From: a bacterium
GTDB lineage: Bacteria > Patescibacteriota > Minisyncoccia > Phycocordibacterales > UBA918
Direction: 5' to 3'
Assembly: GCA_027487145.1 (NCBI GenBank)
Contig: JAIYEC010000013.1
Location: 1-10,922 of the forward strand
DNA: 10,922 bases
Part shown: piece by piece, positions 5,981 to 10,906 of the stretch
Numbering within the stretch: the stretch's first letter is position 1
Layout of the letters: every line of letters starts with the position of its first letter
Notes under the pieces: model-generated
Told to the model about the DNA's origin: nothing
The model's database searches: none
What the model saw: only the letters and a program-made list of their open reading frames with translations
Translations under genes and position numbers: made by a program

Positions 5981-6385
5981 ATGAAGACAGATGACCAGTT
6001 AAAGCGTGAAAATCCAGAGCTATACAGAATAGCTCGTGAAGGCGGTACTGAGCGTCCAGGCTCAAGCGAGCTTCTTCATATTGATGATGAGGGTATGTTC
6101 CACTGTGCTGTTTGTGACGCAGTCCTCTTTGATTCCGATACAAAATTTGACTCAGGTTCGGGCTGGCCCTCATTTACTGATCCGGTCGATAAGAAAGCGG
6201 TATTGCTTATTCATGACACGAGTCATGGTATGCGTCGGACAGAGGTGCGCTGTGCAAACTGTAATGCCCACTTAGGGCACGTGTTTCCTGACGGACCAAA
6301 ACGTGAGGGAGAAGGAGAGCGAGACTTTGGTCGACATGATCGCTATTGCATTAATGGTGTCTCACTTGAAATGCGTAATAAGTAA
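5981..6385 (+). CDS. msrB: Peptide methionine-R-sulfoxide reductase MsrB
   Basis: The 134-residue enzyme reduces the R epimer of methionine sulfoxide in proteins. Two CxxC pairs (C42/C45 and C91/C94) form the structural zinc site. GSGWPSF (59-65), the HLGHVF stretch (97-102) and RYCING with catalytic C123 are the family signatures. There is no signal peptide, so it should act in the cytoplasm. A charged segment (KREGEGERDFGRHD, 107-120) precedes the catalytic cysteine where many members have a shorter P-T-G-L-type turn. No convincing promoter or Shine-Dalgarno site is seen before ATG 5981. Two bases after its stop begins a truncated msrA-like frame, then the intact msrA, so the pair probably forms one methionine-repair unit. 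Confidence 0.95.
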   Translation: MKTDDQLKRENPELYRIAREGGTERPGSSELLHIDDEGMFHCAVCDAVLFDSDTKFDSGSGWPSFTDPVDKKAVLLIHDTSHGMRRTEVRCANCNAHLGHVFPDGPKREGEGERDFGRHDRYCINGVSLEMRNK

Positions 6386-6440
6386 ATATGACTGATAATT
6401 ATAAAAAAATCGTCTTAGCCGGAGGTTGTTTCTGGGTGAG

Positions 6441-6534
6441 AAATGGGATGGGACCCATTTTGCAAGACCCTGCCAGCTCTTTTGTGAACGCGGTGAAGCA
6501 AAAGAGCGACAGGGTGTACCGCTCCCGTAGGGAG
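6441..6534 (+). other. Hairpin-rich insert between msrB and msrA
   Basis: Three stem-loops follow one another. The first is AAATGGG/CCCATTT (6441-6447 with 6454-6460). The second is a compound stem joining ACCCTG with CAGGGT (6467-6472 with 6510-6515) and GCTCTTTTG with CAAAAGAGC (6476-6484 with 6499-6507). The third is CTCCC/GGGAG (6522-6526 with 6530-6534). The last ends directly before AAGGAGG. The set lies inside the truncated frame, so it could be a structured leader of msrA or a small inserted element. I do not recognise a riboswitch class. Confidence 0.5.
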
Positions 6535-6546
6535 AAGGAGGATAAT
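6535..6546 (+). promoter_or_regulatory. Start signals of msrA: AAGGAGG overlapping GATAAT
   Basis: AAGGAGG (6535-6541) is 15 bases from the msrA ATG, too far for a standard Shine-Dalgarno site. GATAAT (6541-6546) is one change from the -10 consensus and ends ten bases before the ATG, which would give a leaderless or nearly leaderless msrA message. The -35 is poor. Which signal is used cannot be told. Confidence 0.35.
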
Positions 6547-6556
6547 CTTATTTGTT

Positions 6557-7045
6557 ATGTATAAAAAAATTGTAGTTGCGGGCGGATGTTTCTGGGGGTT
6601 AGAAGACCTCCTTCGCACTCAACTAGGAGTCATCGATACTGAAGCCGGGTATACTGGCGGTCGTAACGAAAATCCTACCTATGAGTCTCATCTCGGACAC
6701 GCTGAGGCAGTAGAGATTACCTATGATCCAAACGTAACGAGTTACAAAAAATTGCTCGATTTCTTTTTCCAGATTCATAATCCAACGACTCTTAATCAGC
6801 AGGGAAATGATAGAGGGACGTCATACCGATCAGCCATTTTCTTTGCAACGGATGAAGAAAAAGAGATTGCACAAGAGATGATTGAGATTGTGAATGAATC
6901 AGAACGATGGGCTGACCCTGTCGTAACAACTCTTGAGCCACTGACCCGATTTTGGCCAGCTGAAGAGTATCACCAAGATTATCTCGTAAAGCATCCGGGT
7001 GGGTACACCTGTCATGCTATCTACTTCGATAGTTATCTCAAGTAA
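6557..7045 (+). CDS. msrA: Peptide methionine-S-sulfoxide reductase MsrA
   Basis: The 162-residue enzyme reduces the S epimer of methionine sulfoxide, complementing MsrB. The catalytic GGCFW has C11 close to the N-terminus. EAGYTGG (29-35), HNPTTLNQQGNDRGTSYRSA and PAEEYHQDYL follow in the usual order, with the Tyr and Glu residues that bind the sulfoxide in place. Length is normal for a single-domain MsrA. C151 near the C-terminus (GGYTCHAIY) is not in an obvious resolving position. ATG 6557 lies just before the active-site segment and no earlier in-frame start exists nearby. It forms a unit with msrB, interrupted by the truncated copy and hairpin insert, and ends in a terminator. Confidence 0.95.
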   Translation: MYKKIVVAGGCFWGLEDLLRTQLGVIDTEAGYTGGRNENPTYESHLGHAEAVEITYDPNVTSYKKLLDFFFQIHNPTTLNQQGNDRGTSYRSAIFFATDEEKEIAQEMIEIVNESERWADPVVTTLEPLTRFWPAEEYHQDYLVKHPGGYTCHAIYFDSYLK

Positions 7046-7046
7046 T

Positions 7047-7073
7047 AAAATACCGCCCAGTAGGCGGTATTTT
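7047..7073 (+). terminator. Intrinsic terminator after msrA
   Basis: AAAATACCGCC (7047-7057) pairs with GGCGGTATTTT (7063-7073) around CAGTA, two bases after the msrA stop. Confidence 0.85.
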
Positions 7074-7097
7074 CATGTGCGCTTATTTTAATGATGA

Positions 7098-7127
7098 TTG
7101 TCTGGGGTAAAGACAAAAAGGTATAAT
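7098..7127 (+). promoter_or_regulatory. Promoter of the MliC-META gene
   Basis: TTGTCT (7098-7103), an 18-base spacer and a consensus TATAAT (7122-7127) end nine bases before ATG 7137, so the message should be leaderless or nearly so. This shows that the in-frame TTG at 7098 is not the start. Confidence 0.6.
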
Positions 7128-7136
7128 GGCAGAAAT

Positions 7137-7880
7137 ATGTATAAACAAATACTCATTGGCATTTCATTACTTCTTTTAGCTATTGCTACTGCTTGGTTAC
7201 TGGTGAGACCGGAGGTGCATGAATCAGTAGGCGATGTGGTGGCTCCGCCTGTGATATCACCAACTCCAATTGCCTTTGTTTCTCAGGAGAGCGGTGAGTC
7301 GATTTTTGTGACATTTGGTACGAGTACAGCACTCCTCAATGGAATTGGCTACAGCAATGTTTTGTTACAACAAGTTGAAGCAGCCTCTGGAGCAAAATAT
7401 GAAAGTGAAGAAGAAAATCTCACCGTCTGGAATAAAGATACTGAAGTCACCGTCACCAGGGGAAGGAAGGTGCTTTTTACTGGAGTGTCACAGGACTCCC
7501 AACCAGTGCCTGTTGAAGAAACATCGTCAACCTCTGCGACCACAACTGTTGCTGCAAGCGTAGAAGGTTCTTGGCTCTGGGTCGAAACTAGTAAAGGAGA
7601 CCAGACCATCATCCCAAAAGAAGCGGGAGCATTTTCCGTTACGTTTTCAGCCGGATCACTTAGTGGGACAACAGACTGTAATGATTTTTCTGGTACGTAT
7701 ACCGTAACCTCAAATACAATAACGATTGGAGCTGTGGCCATGTCAAAGAAATTTTGTGAAGATTCACAAGAAATGGAGTTCACGCAACAATTCATTGGCA
7801 GCCTCACGGTCAGTCAGGTTGGAGATGCTCTCACACTCACTCATAGTGATGGAACAATCAGTCGGTATATCGCCAAATAG
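7137..7880 (+). CDS. Membrane-anchored MliC-like plus META (HslJ-like) domain protein
   Basis: The protein has 247 residues. Residues 5-23 form one hydrophobic helix (ILIGISLLLLAIATAWLLV) with no lipobox cysteine, acting as an uncleaved anchor or signal. A region at about 45-116 fits the MliC fold: FVTF, LLQQVEAASGAKYESEE, LTVWNKDTEVTVTRG. MliC proteins inhibit c-type lysozyme. A Ser/Thr/Val linker (about 118-142) leads to a META domain (144-247) with GSWLWVE, GTTDCNDFSGTYTV and MSKKFCEDSQEMEF. C181 and C207 sit at the two conserved cysteine positions and could form a disulfide. Both domains occur in envelope stress proteins, so an extracytoplasmic protective role next to msrA and the MscS gene is plausible but unproven. 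Lysozyme inhibition is inferred from the fold only. Confidence 0.75.
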   Translation: MYKQILIGISLLLLAIATAWLLVRPEVHESVGDVVAPPVISPTPIAFVSQESGESIFVTFGTSTALLNGIGYSNVLLQQVEAASGAKYESEEENLTVWNKDTEVTVTRGRKVLFTGVSQDSQPVPVEETSSTSATTTVAASVEGSWLWVETSKGDQTIIPKEAGAFSVTFSAGSLSGTTDCNDFSGTYTVTSNTITIGAVAMSKKFCEDSQEMEFTQQFIGSLTVSQVGDALTLTHSDGTISRYIAK

Positions 7881-7932
7881 AGATTAGTTTTCCTCTGGTA
7901 ACGTATCACCGTGTGAGGTACTCTATGTAGAT

Positions 7933-8826
7933 ATGAAGCGGTTATTTCAAATTATTACTCTTGAATCAGCAGCGGTATCAGCTCACCGAAAGCGGCAGTT
8001 TGCACTATCAATATCACTCTTGCTAGCTCTCTTCATCTTTAGGGTGTTTAGTGGAGCAGTTCTTGGCAGTGTGCCATATGCCACACATGTGTTTGCTGTG
8101 ATGGTGTATACACTCATCACAAACATAAGTGTTAATATTTTACGTATTTTCATTGTATCAGGACATCGAAAGCGACGTAATATTTCTTCAGAAGAGCACG
8201 ATAATTTCACCGTTGGAGTCAATGCTATCGTGAACGCGACGACAGTTTTGGCAACGGTAGTATTTATTTTCTTTGTTTTTGATATTGAAATAAGAAGTTT
8301 CCTTAGCTCAATTGCACTTTTTGCTGTTGCCCTGACACTTATTTTTCAAGACTTCATCAAGAATTTTTTATTTGGGTTTGCCATCATGTTCTCTCGTGAT
8401 TATGAAATTGGTGAGTACATTCAAATTGGCACCATGCCCAAAGGAGTAATCCGTAACGTTACATTTTCTACTGTGCAGTTGAAGACAGAAGCTGGTGATA
8501 TCCTCTATATTCCAAACTCTGTCGTGAGAGCACATGAAGTTACTAATTTCAGCAAGTTAAAGCCAAAGCGAATTAATGTAGAATTTAGACTCCTACGAAC
8601 CCAACTAGGTTCCATTGATATCTTTGGGCAGCAACTTTTTTCTCATCTTGATAAGAAATATCCCGGTACGTTTGAAATCGAAAAGTGTCATGTCCATGTC
8701 AAAGAAAGCACAAAAGATGAAATTCTCTTTGTTCTTGAAGCGTCAACTAAAAAGGCTAGTCTCAAATTAAAAGAGCAAGTGAATCATAGTGTACAGAAAT
8801 TTGCGGTTGAATATAAAGGTAGTTAG
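7933..8826 (+). CDS. MscS-family mechanosensitive channel
   Basis: The 297-residue protein has hydrophobic helices at about 22-45, 50-76 and 97-117, then the pore region 122-152 (SSIALFAVALTLIFQDFIKNF) and the start of the beta domain with SRDYEIGEYIQIG, where small MscS proteins have the conserved F-x-x-G-D-x-I. The segment VIRNVTFSTVQLKTEAGDILYIPNSVV and VTNFS matches the conserved beta domain, except that this protein carries YEIGEYI instead of the usual F-K-V-G-D. These channels open under membrane tension to release solutes on osmotic downshock. The pore helix has fewer Gly/Ala packing residues than E. coli MscS, and the C-terminal domain is short. A TACTCT eight bases before ATG 7933 is a weak candidate -10. 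Confidence 0.85.
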   Translation: MKRLFQIITLESAAVSAHRKRQFALSISLLLALFIFRVFSGAVLGSVPYATHVFAVMVYTLITNISVNILRIFIVSGHRKRRNISSEEHDNFTVGVNAIVNATTVLATVVFIFFVFDIEIRSFLSSIALFAVALTLIFQDFIKNFLFGFAIMFSRDYEIGEYIQIGTMPKGVIRNVTFSTVQLKTEAGDILYIPNSVVRAHEVTNFSKLKPKRINVEFRLLRTQLGSIDIFGQQLFSHLDKKYPGTFEIEKCHVHVKESTKDEILFVLEASTKKASLKLKEQVNHSVQKFAVEYKGS

Positions 8827-8856
8827 GAGGTTCGAGTGAAGTTCAGAGGTATTTGT

Positions 8857-8862
8857 TATACT
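8857..8862 (+). promoter_or_regulatory. TATACT box before the 291-residue gene
   Basis: TATACT ends eight bases before ATG 8871, fitting a leaderless message. The in-frame TTG at 8853 lies upstream of this box and is rejected as a start. No clear -35 is seen. Confidence 0.45.
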
Positions 8863-8870
8863 TAACATAT

Positions 8871-9746
8871 ATGGAAAAGAAGCCTCAGAACACTGAAAGC
8901 ACAAATACTTCATTAGATAGCATTGAAATCAACGAAGAAGTAAATGATACTGAGCTTGTAATCAGTAGGCTTAAGCATCCTGTCATCAGAAGGCAAGTAA
9001 TTGATACTTTATTCAAGATTAGAAGCGAAGAGCAGGCAATCATTCAGCAGGATAGCTGGGAACCTTTTTCATTTGATGATTCAGACAGCGCTTCACAATT
9101 TGATTTTATGAAAGGGGAAAAGAGTGGAAAAATTTTAAGCGTTTCATATCTTCAAGAAGTTTTGGCGCAGTCCGCTTTAACTAGAGATGAGGTTGAAGAA
9201 TGGTACGAAGATACACTACAAGAAATAGAGTCTGTAACAAATATAGATTTTAAAAATGAAATGCCTAATCGTGGAGTTATGCACCTGGGTTGGATACAGC
9301 CGCAGAACAATCAAAAACCATCTACGAAGCAATGGTCAGCAATTGAGGCTCATGAAAAGGGACATTGCGTAAGAGAGTATGAGGCTCTAGATGAAATTTT
9401 TCAAAAAGGATTTGATATTTCAAAAGCTACTTTCACAGCAGAGGATTATGAGATATCGCAAAGGAGTGGTTCAGCAGGTGCTGAATCGGTTTCTTTTGAA
9501 GATAAAAAACACCTCTTCATGGAGAATCTTTTTTCTGCTTCTGAAATTGCAGAACGTATGTCTCAATTAAAGAACTACTTCGGATTCAGTGGTGATGAGA
9601 TTTTTACTAAAGTCCACCTAGACTATGCTCGAGAACACTATCTGTGTGATACAGGTTTAGAAAATGGCATGCGTCAATTTTTTGAAGCCATCACTCCTGA
9701 AACCGAGAATGAATTTCTTCGAATCATTAATAACTTCGGGATTTAA
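8871..9746 (+). CDS. Putative zincin-like metallopeptidase of unknown function
   Basis: The soluble acidic protein has 291 residues and no signal peptide. The first 30 residues are polar and probably disordered. SAIEAHEKGHCVREY (157-170) holds HEKGH at 161-165, a match to the zinc-binding HExxH of gluzincin/metzincin-like proteases placed in a predicted helix. A third ligand could be Glu218 (LFMENLFSASEIAERM) or another downstream acidic residue. The C-terminal half contains SQLKNYFGFSGDEIFTKVHLDYAREHY and MRQFFEAITPETENEFLRIIN, which I associate with uncharacterised Patescibacteria proteins, from memory only. No substrate or pathway can be named. A single HExxH can occur by chance, although the helix context supports it. 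A hairpin terminator follows the stop. Confidence 0.5.
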   Translation: MEKKPQNTESTNTSLDSIEINEEVNDTELVISRLKHPVIRRQVIDTLFKIRSEEQAIIQQDSWEPFSFDDSDSASQFDFMKGEKSGKILSVSYLQEVLAQSALTRDEVEEWYEDTLQEIESVTNIDFKNEMPNRGVMHLGWIQPQNNQKPSTKQWSAIEAHEKGHCVREYEALDEIFQKGFDISKATFTAEDYEISQRSGSAGAESVSFEDKKHLFMENLFSASEIAERMSQLKNYFGFSGDEIFTKVHLDYAREHYLCDTGLENGMRQFFEAITPETENEFLRIINNFGI

Positions 9747-9754
9747 TTGTTAAT

Positions 9755-9782
9755 AAAACTGTGCGCCGTAGCACACAGTTTT
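9755..9782. terminator. Terminator hairpin after the 291-residue gene
   Basis: AAAACTGTG (9755-9763) pairs with CACAGTTTT (9774-9782) around a ten-base loop, nine bases after the stop. On the minus strand it would also end any read-through from the tRNA-Ser region. Confidence 0.7.
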
Positions 9783-9809
9783 GTACTCGCGGAGGGAGAG
9801 AGATTCGAA
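9778..9809. repeat. 32-bp direct repeat, copy 1 (tRNA-Ser 3' end)
   Basis: Identical to 9950-9981, 172 bases away. It contains the tRNA-Ser acceptor 3' strand, the 3' half of the T-arm and about 12 bases of downstream flank. Confidence 0.9.
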
Positions 9810-9921
9810 GCTTACAGCTTCAGTACAGGTTGTCGATATTTTGGTCCAAGTATTCCCAAAATATCTGACTAACCTTTTCGAATCTACCTGACGCTTTTTT
9901 AAAAAAGCTAGGTCTCCCTCC
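9791..9921 (-). other. Degenerate tRNA-Ser-like structured element
   Basis: On the minus strand it begins GGAGGGA and ends TCCCTCC, the same acceptor stem as tRNA-Ser, and keeps the TTCGAATCTCTC of the T-arm 3' half. The interior is different. It has a 16-base palindrome GCTTTTTTAAAAAAGC (9893-9908), a long stem pairing 9827-9844 with 9856-9875 (GATATTTTGG/CCAAAATATC extended by AGGTT/AACCT), and a small hairpin GAAGCT/AGCTTC (9807-9821). Together these give a cloverleaf-like outline with no anticodon arm. At 131 bases it is far longer than a tRNA. Decayed tRNA, structured RNA or inserted element are all open. Confidence 0.55.
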
Positions 9922-9927
9922 GCAAAC

Positions 9928-9947
9928 AAAAAAGGCGCCAAGGCGCT
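9928..9947 (-). terminator. Terminator of tRNA-Ser
   Basis: On the minus strand AGCGCC (9947-9942) pairs with GGCGCC (9939-9934), followed by TTTTTT (9933-9928). It lies 14 bases beyond the tRNA. Confidence 0.65.
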
Positions 9948-9949
9948 CT

Positions 9950-9981
9950 GTTTTGTACTCGCGGAGGGAGAGAGATTCGAA
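9950..9981. repeat. 32-bp direct repeat, copy 2 (tRNA-Ser 3' end)
   Basis: Identical to 9778-9809. This copy contains the 3' end of the intact tRNA-Ser gene. Confidence 0.9.
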
Positions 9982-10048
9982 CTCTCGGTCCGGTTTCCCA
10001 GACTCTTGTTTTCAAGACAAGCGCAATCGACCACTCTGCCATCCCTCC
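9962..10048 (-). tRNA. tRNA-Ser(UGA)
   Basis: The minus strand gives an 87-base class II tRNA. The acceptor stem is GGAGGGA/TCCCTCC with discriminator G. The anticodon stem is CTTGT/ACAAG with loop CTTGAAA, hence anticodon UGA. A long variable arm (CTGG..CCGG type) and the T-arm GAGAG TTCGAAT CTCTC are present. CCA is not encoded. The apparent reading frames crossing it on both strands are spurious. Confidence 0.95.
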
Positions 10049-10136
10049 GTATGTGCGAACGTCTTGGTGGTCCAGGACGGTCGTTTGTGGCCAAGATAGT
10101 AACAGAAGTAATCAAAAATGTACACTGTCTTCGTGA

Positions 10137-10142
10137 TACTAT
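10137..10142 (+). promoter_or_regulatory. TACTAT box before the two-helix membrane protein gene
   Basis: TACTAT lies seven bases before ATG 10150, fitting the leaderless pattern. It is four of six to the -10 consensus and the -35 is weak. Confidence 0.35.
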
Positions 10143-10149
10143 AAAACAA

Positions 10150-10620
10150 ATGGAACCGGCCGTTCGTGGAATCTTTTGGGAGGCACCCCAACACCATCAT
10201 GTCGAAAAGGGAAACGACTGGTTTTTAGCGTTGGCCGTCATTGTGATTGCGTGTGTTATTACAGCAGTTTTGCTTGATAACGTGATGTTTGCGCTCCTTC
10301 TAGGTTTGGCAGGGGGTGTACTTGGTATGTCGGCTGCCCAGCGACCGGCGATTGTGCCGTACGGAATTAGCGTGCGCGGGGTAAAGGTAGAGGATGAGCT
10401 ATTTCCATATTCTACCCTCGATGCCTATCACATCGACGAGGAAGATCCGCGGGGACCACAGCTACTTATTAAGACACATCGCAAGTCCATTCCACTCCTT
10501 GTACTACCAATTCCTCCAGAACACATCGATGATATTGAAAGCATCTTAGAGCAACGTCTGCCTGAAGAGTTGATCCATGAGCCACTCTTTTTGAAAGTAC
10601 TTGAATTATTTGGTTTCTAA
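10150..10620 (+). CDS. Conserved two-helix membrane protein with C-terminal soluble domain
   Basis: The protein has 156 residues. The short N-terminus IFWEAPQHHHVEKGNDWF leads to two adjacent hydrophobic helices (about 24-43 and 45-62), so both ends should face the same side of the membrane. The C-terminal part (68-156) is mostly strands followed by a helix: IVPYGISVRGVKVEDELFPY, DEEDPRGPQLLIKTH, then PPEHIDDIESILEQRLPEE. The arrangement suggests a PH-like fold. I recognise this general architecture from Patescibacteria proteins carrying a domain of unknown function (possibly DUF5673, from memory), and no role is known. ATG 10150 is chosen because the sequence upstream overlaps tRNA-Ser and a TACTAT box lies seven bases before it. 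The end of the gene contains the likely promoter of the tRNA-Arg transcript. Confidence 0.7.
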   Translation: MEPAVRGIFWEAPQHHHVEKGNDWFLALAVIVIACVITAVLLDNVMFALLLGLAGGVLGMSAAQRPAIVPYGISVRGVKVEDELFPYSTLDAYHIDEEDPRGPQLLIKTHRKSIPLLVLPIPPEHIDDIESILEQRLPEELIHEPLFLKVLELFGF

Positions 10621-10628
10621 TGTATTAT
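10601..10628 (+). promoter_or_regulatory. Candidate promoter of the hairpin-tRNA-Arg transcript
   Basis: TTGAAT (10601-10606), a 16-base spacer and TATTAT (10623-10628) predict a start near 10635, just before the first tRNA-Arg-like unit. It overlaps the 3' end of the membrane protein gene. The spacer length equals that of the promoter before the tRNA-Lys units. Confidence 0.5.
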
Positions 10629-10643
10629 TTGGCGCACGAACGG

Positions 10644-10699
10644 GGCTCGTTCGCTCCAAGAAACAAATTCTCCCTCCAGTCGAATTTGTTGCGAGAGCC
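10644..10699 (+). other. Degenerate tRNA-Arg-like hairpin unit (distal)
   Basis: The element ends CGAGAGC, the tRNA-Arg 3' acceptor strand, and starts GCTCGTTCG, which pairs with it if GT is bulged. The interior is a perfect 9-bp hairpin, AACAAATTC/GAATTTGTT (10662-10670 with 10682-10690), with an 11-base loop. A competing hairpin CGAACG/CGTTCG (10637-10642 with 10648-10653) overlaps its 5' side. There is no anticodon or T-arm. Confidence 0.5.
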
Positions 10700-10729
10700 G
10701 CGTTCGGAATATAAATGAAAAGTTTTGTT

Positions 10730-10784
10730 GCTCTTGTAAGAAGATTTCCTCTCGTTTCACTTCGAGAAAACTTCTTTCGAGAGC
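10730..10784 (+). other. Degenerate tRNA-Arg-like hairpin unit (proximal)
   Basis: It starts GCTCTTGTA and ends CGAGAGC. The 7-bp stem equals that of tRNA-Arg (GCTCTCG/CGAGAGC) except for one C-to-T change that leaves a G-U pair. The interior is one long imperfect hairpin, with 10739-10754 pairing to 10763-10775 (AGAAG/CTTCT, TTT/AAA, TCTCG/CGAGA). At 55 bases it lacks the D, anticodon and T arms. Confidence 0.6.
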
Positions 10785-10802
10785 TTCATTCAGAAGCCAA
10801 AT

Positions 10803-10818
10803 AAAAGCTAGCGCTTTT
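10803..10818 (+). repeat. Small inverted repeat before tRNA-Arg
   Basis: AAAAGC and GCTTTT flank TAGC. It lies between the proximal unit and the tRNA. It is too small to be confident that it is a terminator. Confidence 0.4.
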
Positions 10819-10834
10819 GCTTAGTTCCTCATTC

Positions 10835-10906
10835 GCTCTCGTAGTTTAATGGATAAAATTTCGGTTTGCGGTACCGGAGCTCCAGGTTCGACTCCTGGCG
10901 AGAGCA
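10835..10906 (+). tRNA. tRNA-Arg(GCG)
   Basis: A 72-base cloverleaf. The acceptor stem is GCTCTCG/CGAGAGC with discriminator A. The D-arm is GTTT AATGGATA AAAT. The anticodon stem is TCGGT/ACCGG with loop TTGCGGT, hence anticodon GCG. The T-arm is CCAGG TTCGACT CCTGG. CCA is not encoded. Most bacteria read CGC with an A34 (inosine) tRNA, so a genomic GCG anticodon is notable. Confidence 0.9.

Larger units (their letters stand above)
6388..6564 (+). pseudogene. Relic of a second msrA start, or leader peptide of msrA
   Basis: This 58-residue frame starts two bases after msrB. Its residues 5-16 (YKKIVLAGGCFW) repeat the start of MsrA (YKKIVVAGGCFW), including the catalytic cysteine. After the tryptophan the similarity ends abruptly and unrelated sequence runs to a TAA at 6562-6564, overlapping the msrA ATG (6557) by eight bases in another frame. 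The two copies differ mostly at third codon positions (ATC/ATT, GTC/GTA, GCC/GCG, GGA/GGC, GGT/GGA), so both were under protein-level selection before the truncation. It cannot be a working reductase. It is either a decayed tandem paralogue or a leader peptide coupled to msrA translation. Confidence 0.6.

Noticed and set aside
6436..6556. A group II intron beginning GTGAG after the msrA-like exon
   Set aside because: The insert is only about 120 bases, far too short for intron domains, no domain V is visible, and the downstream sequence repeats the exon rather than continuing it.
7098..7136. TTG start 13 codons upstream for the MliC-META protein
   Set aside because: It coincides with the -35 box, and the -10 box lies between it and the ATG, so the codon would not be transcribed.
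9778..9981. Attachment-site pair of an integrated element at tRNA-Ser
   Set aside because: The repeat does copy the tRNA 3' end, but only 140 bases lie between the copies with no integrase or other gene, and the interior folds with the acceptor copies. A scar of a lost element remains possible.
9750..10115. A 121-residue minus-strand reading frame across tRNA-Ser
   Set aside because: It runs through the whole tRNA and the degenerate copy; phrases such as RTESSNLSPS are the translated tRNA itself, a common artefact.
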